This document shows positions 48,649-58,346 of a stretch of DNA of 64,000 nt, piece after piece (position 1 is the stretch's first letter; each line of letters opens with the position of its first letter). A model generated the notes under the pieces. That model did no database searches, was not told the origin of the DNA, and saw only the letters and a list, made by a program, of their open reading frames with translations. Location: NCBI RefSeq assembly GCF_039696035.1, contig NZ_CP155567.1:4521001-4585000 (forward strand). Direction: 5' to 3'. Origin of the DNA: Microbulbifer sp. SAOS-129_SWC (GTDB lineage: Bacteria > Pseudomonadota > Gammaproteobacteria > Pseudomonadales > Cellvibrionaceae). The translations under genes were made by a program, and so were the position numbers.

Positions 48649-49947
48649 ATGCTGGACCGCAGTATCGGCGAGTTTTCGCGCTTCGTTATCATCGCTCTCG
48701 GCTGCACCATTTTCGGTTTCGTTACCGATCGCTGGCAGCTCACGCTGATCCTCGGCCTGGGGGTCTATCTGGTGTGGGTATTCCTGCAGCAGACCCGCTT
48801 CGACCGCTGGCTCAGCAATGGCCGCCGCGGTCCGGCGCCGACCAACTTCGGCATCTGGGGCGATATCTCCGACGATTTCTACCGTATCCAGCGCCGCCAC
48901 CGGCGCGAAAAGCAGAAGCTGCATGCGATGCTGCGGCGGGTGCAGGACAGCACCAGCGCACTGCGCGAGGGCATTGTGGCGCTGGAGGACGACGGCAATC
49001 TGGCCTGGTGGAACCCGGCCGCCGGTGAGCTGCTGGGCCTGCGCAGCGACGACGTCGGCCAGCCGCTGGTCAACTTCGTGCGCGATCCGGGTTTCGTGCG
49101 CTACATGCACAGCCAGGGCAGCAAATCGGAGCCGCTGACCATGCGCGCCCCCTATAGCGACGCCCGTATCCTGCAGCTGGAGGTAACGCGCTTCGGCCGC
49201 GACGAAGCGCTGGTGATCGTGCGCGATATCACCCGCCTGCACAATCTGGAGCAGATGCGCCGCGACTTCGTTGCCAACGTCTCCCACGAACTGCGCACGC
49301 CGCTGACCGTCATCGCCGGCTATCTGGAAACCCTCGAGGCCAGCGGCCAGGCGCCGCCCGGCTGGGCCAAACCGCTGACCCAGATGCACGAGCAGGCCGA
49401 GCGTATGACCACGCTGGTCAACGACCTGCTGTTGCTGTCGCGGCTGGAGACTTCCGAGCGCGACAGCGGTCGCGACAAAATCGCCGTACGCGAACTGGTG
49501 GAGCGGCTGGTGCGCGAGGCGCGCGCGCTGAGTGGCGGGCGCCACGAATTCAGTGTGGAGTGCGAACAGGACAGCGCGCTGATCGGCGACGCCACGGAAC
49601 TGCACAGCGCCTTTGCCAACCTGGTGTTGAATGCGGTCAAGTACAGCCCCGCCGGCGGCGCGGTACAGCTGCGCTGGTGGGTCGACGGCCGCGGCGGCCA
49701 CTTCGCGGTCAAGGACAGCGGTATCGGTATCGATCCGATCCACATCCCGCGCCTGACCGAGCGCTTCTACCGCGTGGACGCCGGCCGTTCGCGCGAGAGC
49801 GGCGGCACCGGCCTGGGGCTCGCCATCGTCAAGCACGTGCTGTTGCGCCACGGCGCCGAGATGACCGTGGACAGCACCCCCGGCCGCGGCAGTACCTTCA
49901 CGCTGCACTTCCCGCCGCGCAAGCTGGTATCGGAAACCGCGGCCTGA
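48649..49947 (+). CDS. phoR: Phosphate regulon sensor kinase PhoR
   Basis: A 432-residue membrane histidine kinase. Two N-terminal helices (about 10-48) with almost no periplasmic part, a charged linker, a PAS domain (about 95-200), the H box FVANVSHELRTPLTVIAGYL with His213, and the ATPase domain with N box NLVLNAVKYSPAGG, G1 DSGIGID, F box ERFYRVD and G2 GGTGLGLAIVK. The absence of a periplasmic sensor fits PhoR sensing through PstSCAB-PhoU. It starts 34 bases after phoB. Confidence 0.97.
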   Translation: MLDRSIGEFSRFVIIALGCTIFGFVTDRWQLTLILGLGVYLVWVFLQQTRFDRWLSNGRRGPAPTNFGIWGDISDDFYRIQRRHRREKQKLHAMLRRVQDSTSALREGIVALEDDGNLAWWNPAAGELLGLRSDDVGQPLVNFVRDPGFVRYMHSQGSKSEPLTMRAPYSDARILQLEVTRFGRDEALVIVRDITRLHNLEQMRRDFVANVSHELRTPLTVIAGYLETLEASGQAPPGWAKPLTQMHEQAERMTTLVNDLLLLSRLETSERDSGRDKIAVRELVERLVREARALSGGRHEFSVECEQDSALIGDATELHSAFANLVLNAVKYSPAGGAVQLRWWVDGRGGHFAVKDSGIGIDPIHIPRLTERFYRVDAGRSRESGGTGLGLAIVKHVLLRHGAEMTVDSTPGRGSTFTLHFPPRKLVSETAA

Positions 49948-50016
49948 TTGCACACCCGTATACAGCTTCCTTCGGTAGGCGCCGGCGATGGGTCGGGAAC
50001 CAATAACCGGGGCGAG

Positions 50017-50376
50017 TTATTCCAGCTCGCCCAGCGCCACTTCCTCGCCGTTTTTAACGTAGGTCACGCTCTCGCCTTCGCCCACCGCATTGCACTGGCG
50101 ACGCAGGATCACGTGGTGCAGCTGCAGGTCGCCGTCGCGCAGCAGCAGGTGTTCGCGCCCCTCGTCGTCCACCGGCAGGGGGTCGGCGCCGACCAGCGCA
50201 TCGCGCAGTTTGCGCAGGCGCGGCACGTCGCGGTAGCGGTTGAGGTCGTTGGACAGGCGCGTCTTCATGCGCTCGCTCTCGGCCAGCTGGCCGGCGGTCT
50301 CGCGATACTTGGCAAAGAAATACACCGCGCCCACGGCAAAGACCATGACCACACCGATTTGAAACCACTCAGGCAT
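50017..50376 (-). CDS. Small membrane-anchored hypothetical protein
   Basis: A 119-residue protein with one N-terminal helix (about 5-22, FQIGVVMVFAVGAVYFFA), then a charged coiled-coil-like stretch (YRETAGQLAESERMKTRLSN), and a C-terminal part predicted to be strands (LLLRDGDLQLHHVILRRQC). No recognised domain. ATG 50376 has GGAGGGGAG five bases upstream and overlaps the DUF938 gene's 3' end by eight bases, so the two are coupled. Confidence 0.7.
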   Translation of the reverse strand: MPEWFQIGVVMVFAVGAVYFFAKYRETAGQLAESERMKTRLSNDLNRYRDVPRLRKLRDALVGADPLPVDDEGREHLLLRDGDLQLHHVILRRQCNAVGEGESVTYVKNGEEVALGELE

Positions 50377-50995
50377 TACTGCTCCCCTCCGTTTCACTCA
50401 CCCTGCGCCATACCAGCAACTGGTTGCTGGCCGGCAGGTAATTCAATTCCTCGCGCACGAGGCCCGCAGCGCGGGCCAGGCCGTCGAGCCACTCCAGCTC
50501 GCGGATACCACTGGCTGGGTCCCGCTCGCGCAACATCCGGTCAAAGTCCGCGTTGCTCGGACCGACGAATTCACCGTTGATCTTCACCGGACCGTAAACC
50601 ACCAGCAGGCCACCGGGCAATAACACCCGCGGCAACTGGCGGAACAGCGCCTCCACCGCCGCCGCGGACATAATATGCAGCGTGTTAGCGCTAAAAATAG
50701 CGTCGACCGAAAGCGGCGGCCACTCGCCGCGTACATCCAGCGCCAGCGGCGCGTGCAGGTTCGGCGCCGGACACTGCGCCAGCCACGCGCGCACACCGGC
50801 AAGGTGTTCGGCGCGCTCGGACGTGTGCCACTGCAACTGCGGCAGGCGCGGGGCGAAGTACACCGCGTGCTGGCCGGTGCCGCTGCCGATTTCCAGCACC
50901 TTGGCGGCACCGGCAAACAGCCGTTGCAGCTGCGCCAGAATCGGCTCGCGGTTGCGCGCGCAGGCCGGTGCGTCCGGCAGTCGGGCGTCACTCAC
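50369..50995 (-). CDS. DUF938 SAM-dependent methyltransferase-like protein
   Basis: A 208-residue protein. The SAM-binding loop [16 protein letters not shown] and [40 protein letters not shown] and [18 protein letters not shown] are hallmarks of DUF938. The substrate is unknown. It overlaps yaaA by four bases (ATGA) and the downstream membrane protein by eight bases, so yaaA, DUF938 and that gene form an operon. Confidence 0.87.
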   Translation of the reverse strand: MSDARLPDAPACARNREPILAQLQRLFAGAAKVLEIGSGTGQHAVYFAPRLPQLQWHTSERAEHLAGVRAWLAQCPAPNLHAPLALDVRGEWPPLSVDAIFSANTLHIMSAAAVEALFRQLPRVLLPGGLLVVYGPVKINGEFVGPSNADFDRMLRERDPASGIRELEWLDGLARAAGLVREELNYLPASNQLLVWRRVSETEGSSNA

Positions 50996-51771
50996 GCCGG
51001 CGCCTCGTCGCGAGTGAAGACCCAGTCACTGCCTTTCGACAGCTGCGCGTTGTAGCGGTAACCGGCCACATCGAAGTCTTTCAGTTGCGCGGCCTGCTTG
51101 ATGCGCTGGTCGATCGCCCAGCGGCTCATCATGCCGCGCGCCTTCTTGGCGAAGAAGCTGATCATCTTGTACTGGCCGTTTTTCAAATCCTTGAAGTGCG
51201 GCGTGATGATGTCGGCATCGAGCACTTTGGGTTGCACCGCCTTGAAGTACTCGTTTGACGCAAGGTTGACCAGTTCGCGACTTTTTAGTGCATTTAGCTG
51301 CGCATTCAATGCATCGGTAATGCGCTCGCCCCAGAATTCGTACAGGTTTTTGCCGCGCGTGTTCGCGAATCTGGTGCCCATTTCCAGCCGGTAGGGCTGC
51401 ATCAGGTCCAGCGGCCGCAGCAGGCCGTAGAGGCCGGACAGCATGCGCAGATGTTTCTGCGCATAGGCGAAGTCGCGCTTTTTCAGTGTCTCGGCCGCGA
51501 GCCCGGTGTAAACATCGCCCTTAAATGCCAGCAGGGCGGGGCGGGCATTGCGGTCGTTGAACGGGCGCTTCCACTGCTGGAAGCGGTCGTAATTGAGCGT
51601 GCCCAGCTTGTCGGAGATCTTCATCAGCGCGGAGACCTGCTGCGGGCTCATTTCGCGCAGTTCCTTGATCAAGGCTGCGGAATCCTTGAGGAAGTCCGGC
51701 TGGGTGGTGTCGAGATCGGGGATCTCGCTGTCGTAGTCGAGCGTCTTGGCCGGGGAGATAACAATTAACAT
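50992..51771 (-). CDS. yaaA: Peroxide stress protein YaaA (UPF0246/DUF328)
   Basis: A 259-residue protein. It begins [20 protein letters not shown], with the family motifs [56 protein letters not shown] and, near the end, [13 protein letters not shown]. In E. coli YaaA lowers free iron during peroxide stress and binds DNA. ATG 51771 follows AAGG by seven bases. Its start lies 23 bases before the end of the DUF4265 gene, in the same direction. Confidence 0.93.
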   Translation of the reverse strand: MLIVISPAKTLDYDSEIPDLDTTQPDFLKDSAALIKELREMSPQQVSALMKISDKLGTLNYDRFQQWKRPFNDRNARPALLAFKGDVYTGLAAETLKKRDFAYAQKHLRMLSGLYGLLRPLDLMQPYRLEMGTRFANTRGKNLYEFWGERITDALNAQLNALKSRELVNLASNEYFKAVQPKVLDADIITPHFKDLKNGQYKMISFFAKKARGMMSRWAIDQRIKQAAQLKDFDVAGYRYNAQLSKGSDWVFTRDEAPA

Positions 51772-51794
51772 CGGAAACCTTATCTGCGCTGGGG

Positions 51795-52274
51795 TTATTC
51801 GGGTTTGAGGATATCCTGCCACCAGTTAAGCGGTGTCTGCCCGTCCTGCGGATCGTAGACATTGCCGTAGTACCAGACACTGTTGGCACCGTCGCACACG
51901 CTGTTGAGGATTTTCTCGATATTGGCGAAGCCGCAGCTGACGTGAATGCTGTACACCAGCAGGCGCGGACTCTCCATATCCAGCTCGCCACCGAGCTTTT
52001 CCAGCTGCGGCGTCAGCTGGTCGGACAATGCGGTGCTGTTGTTGCGGCAGAAGACACGCACCGCCAGGTTACCCGAGCGCTTGAGCAGCTCGAACGCCTG
52101 CTTTTCCCGGTCCACCTTGATGGTATCGCCGCTGGCAATACCCTTGATAAACGCCGGCGAGCGCACCAGCTGGCAGCTGTCGTCCTCGTTGACGCGCACC
52201 TGCATCCGCTCCACCACTGGCTCGCCATCCGCATTGGTACCGGCAAACAATTCGATAATCTGCAGTGCCGTCAT
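51795..52274 (-). CDS. DUF4265-domain protein
   Basis: A 159-residue cytoplasmic protein. [20 protein letters not shown] and [20 protein letters not shown] match the DUF4265 pattern, and the remainder has [20 protein letters not shown]. No signal peptide and no known function. ATG 52274 is preceded by GGGGAGCGAGG. It is the first gene of the leftward group that continues with yaaA, and is divergent from the M48 protease. Confidence 0.75.
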   Translation of the reverse strand: MTALQIIELFAGTNADGEPVVERMQVRVNEDDSCQLVRSPAFIKGIASGDTIKVDREKQAFELLKRSGNLAVRVFCRNNSTALSDQLTPQLEKLGGELDMESPRLLVYSIHVSCGFANIEKILNSVCDGANSVWYYGNVYDPQDGQTPLNWWQDILKPE

Positions 52275-52340
52275 AACCTCGCTCCCCGGACTGTGTAAAA
52301 TGAATCTCTATAAGACCGAACATTATACAGGGAGGCAGCG

Positions 52341-53627
52341 ATGATCTCGCGCACGTTCAAAATCCACTCCATAGCCATGGCCGCTACTTTCGCGCTGCTG
52401 GCCGGCTGCGCCGTCAACCCGGTGACCGGCAAGAAGGAGCTGTCGCTGATGTCGCAGAGCCAGGAACTGGCCTTGGGCGCGCAGCAGTACCCGATCAACC
52501 AGCAGGAACAGGGCGGCAAGTACATCCTCGACAAGTCGCTGCAGGACTACGTCAACCGCGTGGGCCAGAAGCTGGCGCGGGTTTCCGACCAGCCGCGGCT
52601 GCCGTACGAGTTCGTGGTGCTGAACAACTCGGTGCCCAACGCCTGGGCACTGCCCGGCGGCAAGATCGCGGTCAACCGCGGTCTGTTGACCATGCTCGAT
52701 GACGAATCGGAGCTGGCCGCCGTACTCGGCCACGAGATTGTGCACGCCGCCGCACGCCACTCCGCCGCCGCCATGTCCCAGCAACAGCTGCTCGGTGCCG
52801 GCCTGGCAGTGCTCGGCGCCACCACCAAGGACACCGGCTACGGCGACCTGATCAGCCTCGGTGGCCAACTCGGCGGCAATGCGTATATCGCCCACTACAG
52901 CCGCGCCAACGAGTCCGAGGCCGACCAGTACGGCATGAAGTACATGGCCGCGGCCGGCTACGACCCGCAGGGCGCGGTGCGCCTGCAGCAGGAGTTCGTC
53001 AAGCTGTCCAAGGGCAAGCAGGCCGCCGGCCTGCAGGCACTGTTCGCCAGCCACCCGCCGTCCCAGGCGCGGGTCGACGCCAATATCGAACACGCCAAAC
53101 AGCTGCCCAGGGGCGGCGCCACCAACCGCGCCGCCTACCAGCGAGCCATCGCCCAGCTGAAACGCGACGCCGACGCCTACAAGACCTACGACCAGGCGGT
53201 GGCCGCAGTCGGTGACAAACAGTACGACCGCGCCCTCAGCCTGGTACGCCGCGCCCAGCAGCAGCAGCCGAAAGAGGCCGCCTTCTACGCGCTGGAGGGC
53301 GACCTGCTGACGCAGAAGAAGCAGTACCAGAACGCCTACAAAGCATACGACCGCGCCGTGCAGAAGAACCCGGGACTGTTTTCCAACTGGCTCAAGCGCG
53401 GTGTGGTAAGCGCCCAGCTCAAGCACTATAGCGATGCCGAGCGCGACCTGAACCGCTCACTGGGCTACCTGGAAACGCCCTATGCGCACTACTACCTGGG
53501 CCAGGTGTACGAACGTCAGGGCGATAACAAAGACGCCTACAGCCACTACCAGACCGCCGCCCAGTCCGGCGGCGATATCGGCACCAAGGCGCAGGCGCGT
53601 ATGGAAGCGCTAGGTGCGCAGGGGTAA
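52341..53627 (+). CDS. M48 family metalloprotease lipoprotein with TPR repeats (BepA/YfgC-like)
   Basis: A 428-residue outer-membrane-lipidated or periplasmic protease. Lipobox LLAGC, then the M48 domain with zinc motif HEIVH (131-135) and third ligand Glu191 in NESEADQYGMKYM. The C-terminal half (about 265-425) has TPR-like repeats (QYDRALSLVRRAQQQQPKEA, YAHYYLGQVYERQGDNKDAY). The arrangement resembles BepA, which handles stalled LptD and BAM substrates. ATG 52341 has GGGAGG six bases upstream. It ends before a strong bidirectional terminator. Confidence 0.9.
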   Translation: MISRTFKIHSIAMAATFALLAGCAVNPVTGKKELSLMSQSQELALGAQQYPINQQEQGGKYILDKSLQDYVNRVGQKLARVSDQPRLPYEFVVLNNSVPNAWALPGGKIAVNRGLLTMLDDESELAAVLGHEIVHAAARHSAAAMSQQQLLGAGLAVLGATTKDTGYGDLISLGGQLGGNAYIAHYSRANESEADQYGMKYMAAAGYDPQGAVRLQQEFVKLSKGKQAAGLQALFASHPPSQARVDANIEHAKQLPRGGATNRAAYQRAIAQLKRDADAYKTYDQAVAAVGDKQYDRALSLVRRAQQQQPKEAAFYALEGDLLTQKKQYQNAYKAYDRAVQKNPGLFSNWLKRGVVSAQLKHYSDAERDLNRSLGYLETPYAHYYLGQVYERQGDNKDAYSHYQTAAQSGGDIGTKAQARMEALGAQG

Positions 53628-53722
53628 GCGGTAAGAAAAAACCAGTGATTGCAACGATTCACCACCGGAATAGAGAAGTCCGGCGCGATTGGCAGGACCA
53701 GGAAAATCCGGACATATAATCG

Positions 53723-53760
53723 CAACGAAAAAAGGAGCCGCGAGGCTCCTTTTTTCGTTG
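53723..53760. terminator. Strong bidirectional terminator
   Basis: A 17-bp perfect stem (53723-53739 with 53744-53760, loop GCGA) containing A6 and T6 runs. It serves the convergent M48 protease and porin-like genes. Confidence 0.92.
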
Positions 53761-53771
53761 CGAAACTCGCA

Positions 53772-54596
53772 TCACATCTGCACAGTTAACCCCAGCGAGT
53801 ATTTGTCGTAGCTGTCGTAAAAGCCCTCACCGCTGGTGCCGTAATTGAACTGAAGCGCGACATTTCGATTAAAGAAATGCGATACCCCAATCCCATAATC
53901 TTTTTGATTCGAGGCATACACGCCGAAAGATGTGACCTTACTGAAGTAGTAATCGGCCCGCGCGGAGAAATTGCTGTCGTTGTCGTCGGGGTCAATCAGG
54001 GAAAAATTCAAGGCTAGGTAGTGATCATCACCGAGATCCTTGAAATATTTAGATGAAAATGACGGGAGATGAAACTGGTCGTCCGTCCTGAAATGAAAAC
54101 CGAGATAATCGGTACCATTGAGTTGATAATTATATTTCGCGTCGGCAAAGAAAGTGGTGTCGCCCTCATAAGTATAGCTTTCAAGCTTTACCAAAAGGTC
54201 TGGATTGAAAAAATAGCCGGCAGCCGCAGTGTAGAAGTTGCCGCCCTTTATATTCTGAATTTCGCCACCGAACATCAGGTTGCCGGTATAATACTCGCCG
54301 CCGGCCGTTCCGATATCCGTATCAGAATCGTCCCTGGAATAGCCGCCGTAGACATTACTGATTCTATTGATATATTCGAATTCATTAAGCGGTCCCTCCG
54401 TCACCCGCGGGCCGAAATAATAGGTTGATCCGAGGTTATAATTTTCTGTCTTATACGTAGAATCCCAACCGGAGAGATTGTATTGCCGACTGGTCTGGGA
54501 AAATGCGGCCTGCGAAAAGGATCGATATTCTTCGGCTGATGCGGATATCGAAAGAACTGCCACCGGCAGCACGGCGAAAACAAATTTCAGTTTCAT
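53772..54596 (-). CDS. Putative outer-membrane porin (beta-barrel)
   Basis: A 274-residue protein with a signal peptide ending ISASAEE. It has a regular alternation of aromatic and polar residues (YNLGSTYYFGPRV, NVYGGYSRDDSDTD, DYLGFHFRTDDQF, YLALNFSLIDPDDN) and a C-terminal strand ending in Met preceded by YSLGLTVQ, consistent with a 12- to 14-strand barrel. Resembles the short putative porins of marine gammaproteobacteria. Base composition is clearly more AT-rich than any neighbour, with A/T third positions, suggesting acquisition from elsewhere. Its upstream region carries three CGATAAAAA repeats. Confidence 0.75.
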   Translation of the reverse strand: MKLKFVFAVLPVAVLSISASAEEYRSFSQAAFSQTSRQYNLSGWDSTYKTENYNLGSTYYFGPRVTEGPLNEFEYINRISNVYGGYSRDDSDTDIGTAGGEYYTGNLMFGGEIQNIKGGNFYTAAAGYFFNPDLLVKLESYTYEGDTTFFADAKYNYQLNGTDYLGFHFRTDDQFHLPSFSSKYFKDLGDDHYLALNFSLIDPDDNDSNFSARADYYFSKVTSFGVYASNQKDYGIGVSHFFNRNVALQFNYGTSGEGFYDSYDKYSLGLTVQM

Positions 54597-54692
54597 TGAA
54601 ATTTCCTTGTTTTATAACTTTTCCAAACTGACTGCCCACCTCCGGCAATCACCTGCTTTGTGACAAGCATTGAACCGGCTTTCTCCATCTAT

Positions 54693-54761
54693 CGATAAAA
54701 AATGCGGTGGCTGCGATAAAAAGAGCCGTGTAGCGGTTCACTCGAGGTTTACGATAAAAAA
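54693..54761. repeat. Three CGATAAAAA direct repeats upstream of the porin gene
   Basis: CGATAAAAA occurs at 54693, 54714 and 54752, all in the same orientation, 97-156 bases upstream of the leftward porin start. They may be regulator sites. The rest of this 261-base AT-rich gap holds no gene. Confidence 0.4.
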
Positions 54762-54857
54762 CATGTAACGAATGTCACGAAATACAGCCACTGTCCGCGG
54801 CCGGCGAGGATGGAGGTGATAATCTATATAAAGTATCTGCAAACGAAGCAGCGGCAA

Positions 54858-55184
54858 TCAGCACTGCGGCGCGGAAGAGGACGGCATCACCACCCACTCG
54901 GGGTCCTCAAATTCACCCAGCGGCCGAATCTCCACAAACGGCGCGGCACTGCGGATAATCGCCGCGATATCCGGATCGTGCTGTTGTTCCATCGCATCGC
55001 GCTCGGCCTTGCTGTGCCAGCTGGCAATGGCGATCAGGGTGTTCGGGTCGCCGATCTTGCGGTGCAGTTCGGTACCGCGGGCGCCGGGAGCGCGCTGGAT
55101 CAGTTCGGAGGCGCGCACCCAGGCATCGGCGTATTGCTCGGCGGTGTGGCCCGGCTTGATATGGACTTCAAAGAGGTACTTCAC
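54858..55184 (-). CDS. Small dimeric alpha/beta-barrel (ABM-like) protein
   Basis: A 108-residue protein with the ferredoxin-like pattern of antibiotic-biosynthesis-monooxygenase/NIPSNAP-type domains: MKYLFEVHIKPGHTAEQYAD at the start, a helix, then TLIAIASWHSKAERDAMEQQ. No catalytic residues can be assigned, and the substrate is unknown. GTG 55184 follows GGGAG by seven bases. It lies downstream of phoU in the same orientation but after a terminator, so it is probably separate. Confidence 0.7.
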   Translation of the reverse strand: MKYLFEVHIKPGHTAEQYADAWVRASELIQRAPGARGTELHRKIGDPNTLIAIASWHSKAERDAMEQQHDPDIAAIIRSAAPFVEIRPLGEFEDPEWVVMPSSSAPQC

Positions 55185-55230
55185 GGCGCAACTCCCTAAT
55201 CACGGTCTGTCTCGCGGTAAAGTGTAGAGC

Positions 55231-55262
55231 AGAAAAAAGGCCGCTTGCAGCGGCCTTTTTTA
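55231..55262 (-). terminator. Terminator of the pst-phoU operon
   Basis: A 12-bp stem (AAAAAAGGCCGC with GCGGCCTTTTTT, loop TTGCA), 21 bases after the phoU stop. T-runs on both sides. Confidence 0.9.
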
Positions 55263-55282
55263 TTGCTCTGGTGTAATCCGGC

Positions 55283-55984
55283 TCACAGCTTGCGCAGGTT
55301 GTCCTCGTTGCCGTGGCGGATATCCGTACCCTCGACCAGGTACACCACCTGCTCGCAGATATTCTTGGCGTGATCGCCGATACGTTCCAGTGAACGCAGT
55401 GACCACAGCACGTTGATCACGCGGGAGATGCTGCGCGGATCTTCCATCATGTAGGTGACCAGCTCGCGCACCGCGGTGCGGTAGTCCATATCCACCTGTT
55501 CGTCTTTGGCCAGGGTCTCCATGGCGGAGCGCACGTCGAAGCGGGTGTAGGCGTCGAGTGAATCGTTGAGCATCTTGCGCACTGCATCGGCGATATGGCG
55601 GATCTCGGTGTAACCGCGCGGGGCGGTGCCTTCGTCGGTGAGGGCGATAGCCATCTTGGCGATCTTACTGGCTTCGTCGCCGATCCGCTCCAGGTCGCGG
55701 GCGATACGGATCACCGACATCACCATACGCAGGTCGGAGGCGGCCGGCTGGCGCTTGGCGATGATCAGCGTCGCATGCTCGTCCAACGCCATTTCGCGGC
55801 GATCGATCTCTTCCTCGATCTTGAGCACCTTCTCGGCCAGTTCGCTGTCGGCGTTGGCCAGGGACTCCACCGCGTCGGCCACCTGCTGGGTGACCAGGCC
55901 GCCCATCTCCAGCATCTCGGTCTTGATGCTTTCGAGGTCTTCGTTGAATTGGCGGGAGATATGTTGGTCGAAATTCATTTCCAT
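55283..55984 (-). CDS. phoU: Phosphate signalling regulator PhoU
   Basis: A 233-residue all-helical protein made of two PhoU repeats (about 15-105 and 120-215). Each ends in an E/DxxxD metal-binding motif: RIARDLERIGDEASKIAKMA and SLRSLERIGDHAKNICEQVV. It links PstSCAB to PhoR and keeps PhoR in phosphatase mode at high phosphate. ATG 55984 (or ATG 55978). It is 27 bases after pstB and last in the operon. Confidence 0.97.
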   Translation of the reverse strand: MEMNFDQHISRQFNEDLESIKTEMLEMGGLVTQQVADAVESLANADSELAEKVLKIEEEIDRREMALDEHATLIIAKRQPAASDLRMVMSVIRIARDLERIGDEASKIAKMAIALTDEGTAPRGYTEIRHIADAVRKMLNDSLDAYTRFDVRSAMETLAKDEQVDMDYRTAVRELVTYMMEDPRSISRVINVLWSLRSLERIGDHAKNICEQVVYLVEGTDIRHGNEDNLRKL

Positions 55985-56011
55985 GGCGGTTGTTCTCAGG
56001 GAATTGGGGCC

Positions 56012-56881
56012 TCAGCCGAAGCGGCCAGTGATATAGGCCTCGGTCAGCGCGTGCTGCGGGTTGGTAAAGACGGTCTCGGTATCATTCACCTCCACCAGGC
56101 GGCCCAGGTGGAAATAGGCGGTGCGCTGGCTGACCCGCGCGGCCTGCTGCATCGAGTGGGTGACGATGGCGATGGTGTACTTCGCGCGCAGCTCGTCGAT
56201 CAGCTCCTCGATACGCGCGGTGGCGATCGGGTCCAGCGCCGAGCAGGGCTCGTCCATCAGGATCACTTCGGGGCTCACGGCGATGGCGCGGGCGATACAC
56301 AGGCGCTGCTGCTGGCCACCGGACAGGCCGGTGCCGGGCTTGTCGAGGCGGTCTTTCACTTCGTTCCACAGGCCGGCGCGGCGCAGGCTGTCCTCGACGA
56401 TTTCATCCAGCTCCGCGCGGCGGCTGGCGATGCCGTGGATCTTGGGGCCGTAGGCGACGTTGTCGTAGATGGACTTGGGGAACGGGTTGGGTTTCTGGAA
56501 CACCATGCCCACACGCGCGCGCAGCGGTACCACATCGACCTTGGGGCCGTAGATCGGCTCGCCATCGAGGGTCAGGTCGCCCTCGACCCGGCAGCCCTCG
56601 ATGGTGTCGTTCATGCGGTTGATGCTGCGCAGGAAGGTGGACTTGCCGCAGCCGGACGGGCCGATCATCGCCACCACCTCGTTGCGGCCGATGTCCAGGC
56701 TCACATCGTGAATCGCCTGGGCCTCGCCGTAAAAGACATTCACGTTGCGCATGCTCAACTTGGCGCCATCGCAGAACGGCTGGCCGACGGTTTCTTTGAC
56801 CTGGGTTGCCACTGTCTCTTGTTCCGGTGTTGCGGGTTGCGCGGGCGCTGCGGCGCCGGCGTCTAGGGTCATGGTGTTCAT
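56012..56881 (-). CDS. pstB: Phosphate ABC transporter ATPase PstB
   Basis: A 289-residue ATPase. Walker [19 protein letters not shown]-loop [16 protein letters not shown], signature [14 protein letters not shown] and Walker [14 protein letters not shown] are diagnostic of PstB. About 38 extra Ala/Pro/Gln-rich residues precede the conserved [15 protein letters not shown] 56881 has GGGA six bases upstream. It is separated from pstA by a 166-base gap containing a large inverted repeat, unlike the tight spacing elsewhere in the operon. Confidence 0.97.
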   Translation of the reverse strand: MNTMTLDAGAAAPAQPATPEQETVATQVKETVGQPFCDGAKLSMRNVNVFYGEAQAIHDVSLDIGRNEVVAMIGPSGCGKSTFLRSINRMNDTIEGCRVEGDLTLDGEPIYGPKVDVVPLRARVGMVFQKPNPFPKSIYDNVAYGPKIHGIASRRAELDEIVEDSLRRAGLWNEVKDRLDKPGTGLSGGQQQRLCIARAIAVSPEVILMDEPCSALDPIATARIEELIDELRAKYTIAIVTHSMQQAARVSQRTAYFHLGRLVEVNDTETVFTNPQHALTEAYITGRFG

Positions 56882-56921
56882 AAACAATCCCGTTATCTTA
56901 GCACTCGCGGTGCGGTGCGAG

Positions 56922-57027
56922 GCTGGGTGGGGCGGCGTTGTTCGGGGCACAAGGTGAATACATCCATGTACGCTCGTAAGCGGCATCCCTGCCTCATACG
57001 GCCCCGAACAACGCCGCCGCGCCCAGC
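56922..57027. repeat. 27-bp inverted repeat with nested hairpin inside the pst operon
   Basis: The arm at 56922-56948 pairs with 57001-57027, with an uninterrupted 18-bp core (GCGGCGTTGTTCGGGGC and its complement) and a few mismatches outside. The 52-base spacer contains ACATCCATGT and a smaller palindrome around GGCATCCCTGCC. It is non-coding and transcribed between pstA and pstB. Confidence 0.88.
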
Positions 57028-57047
57028 TGGCAAGTTTGGTGGTCAGA

Positions 57048-58346
57048 CTACCAGCGGCGCTCGAGTTTCTTGCGCAGCCACACGGCGGCGCCGTTCATCG
57101 CTATCAGGAAGCTCAGCAGCACCATGATCGCGGCAGAGGTGCGCTCGACAAAAGCGCGCTCGGGGCTGTCGGCCCACAGGAAAATCTGTACCGGCAGTAC
57201 CGTGGCCGGGTCGGTGACGCCGCCCGGCACATCGACGATAAACGCCACCATGCCGATCATCAGCAGGGGCGCGGTCTCGCCCAGCGCCTGCGCCATGCCG
57301 ATGATGGCGCCGGTGAGCATGCCCGGCATCGCCAGCGGCAGCACGTGATGAAACACCACCTGCATGCGCGAGGCGCCCATACCCATAGCCGCCTCGCGGA
57401 TCGACGGCGGTACCGCCTTCAGCGCCGCGCGGCTGGAGATGATGATGGTCGGCAGCGTCATCAGTGTCAGCACCAGGCCGCCGACCAGTGGCGCCGAGCG
57501 CGGCAGCTCGAAGAAGTTGATGAAGATCGCCAGCCCCAGCAGACCGAATACGATCGACGGCACCGCGGCGAGGTTGTTGATGTTGACCTCGATCAGGTCG
57601 GTCCAGCGGTTTTTGGGCGCGTATTCCTCGAGGTAAATCGCCGCGGCCACCCCGATCGGGAACGACAGCGTCAGGGTCACCAGCAGCGTCAACAGCGAGC
57701 CCACCAGCGCCGCGCGGATACCGGCCTGTTCCGGCTCGCGCGAATCGCCGTGGGTGAAGAAAGCAGTATTGAAGCGCTGTTTCAGCTCGCCGCTGGCCAG
57801 CAGCGACTTGATCCAGCCGGCCATCTGTTCCGAGGTGCGCCCGGCAAAACTGTCTTTGTCGCCGTCGAGACTCTTGACGAAGTTGTCCACATCGTCGTCG
57901 GCGGCCAGCCACACCGTCTCGCTCTTGCCCAGCAGTTCCGGGTGTTCCTCAAGGCGATCGCGCAGCGTAAACGGTGCGCCGCTGGACACGATCGAGTAGA
58001 GCTCGCGCTTGGCGCTGCGACCGCTGACATCGGGGAAGTGCGCGCGCAGGGATTTGCGGATCATGCCGGTGAAGTTGGCCCAGGCCAGGCTTTCGTGATC
58101 GACCTTGTCGATGCCGAGCACCGCGGGGTCGTAGTCGACCTTCAGCTCGATCGCGGTCTGCCACAGCGCGCCGCTGCCCTTGCCGATGATATCGGCAAAC
58201 AGCACTGCCACCACCAGCACACCAAACGCGATGCTGGCGATACCCAGCGCGCGGAAGATTTTTTCCTGGCGGTGGCGCCGTGCCAGCCCCTGCTCGATGC
58301 GCGCGCGCACGCTCGGCTGGCCGTTGTCTCTGGTCGAATCAGTCAT
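57048..58346 (-). CDS. pstA: Phosphate ABC transporter permease PstA (long form)
   Basis: A 432-residue permease. The extended N-terminal region (about 1-210), with one membrane helix and a large extracytoplasmic segment (DUF3333-type; [20 protein letters not shown]), is typical of the long PstA of Pseudomonas relatives. The C-terminal permease core (about 215-425) has [36 protein letters not shown], and the EAA loop [20 protein letters not shown]. It overlaps pstC by eight bases. ATG 58346. Confidence 0.96.
   Translation of the reverse strand: MTDSTRDNGQPSVRARIEQGLARRHRQEKIFRALGIASIAFGVLVVAVLFADIIGKGSGALWQTAIELKVDYDPAVLGIDKVDHESLAWANFTGMIRKSLRAHFPDVSGRSAKRELYSIVSSGAPFTLRDRLEEHPELLGKSETVWLAADDDVDNFVKSLDGDKDSFAGRTSEQMAGWIKSLLASGELKQRFNTAFFTHGDSREPEQAGIRAALVGSLLTLLVTLTLSFPIGVAAAIYLEEYAPKNRWTDLIEVNINNLAAVPSIVFGLLGLAIFINFFELPRSAPLVGGLVLTLMTLPTIIISSRAALKAVPPSIREAAMGMGASRMQVVFHHVLPLAMPGMLTGAIIGMAQALGETAPLLMIGMVAFIVDVPGGVTDPATVLPVQIFLWADSPERAFVERTSAAIMVLLSFLIAMNGAAVWLRKKLERRW

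Noticed and set aside
48355-49953. 532-codon minus-strand frame opposite phoR
   Set aside because: Same cause. PhoR motifs on the + strand are all intact and in frame.
56922-57027. Integron attC site or IS terminal repeats
   Set aside because: No integrase, no transposase, no target-site duplication and no core site GTTRRRY pair at the ends; treated as an intergenic palindrome of unknown origin.
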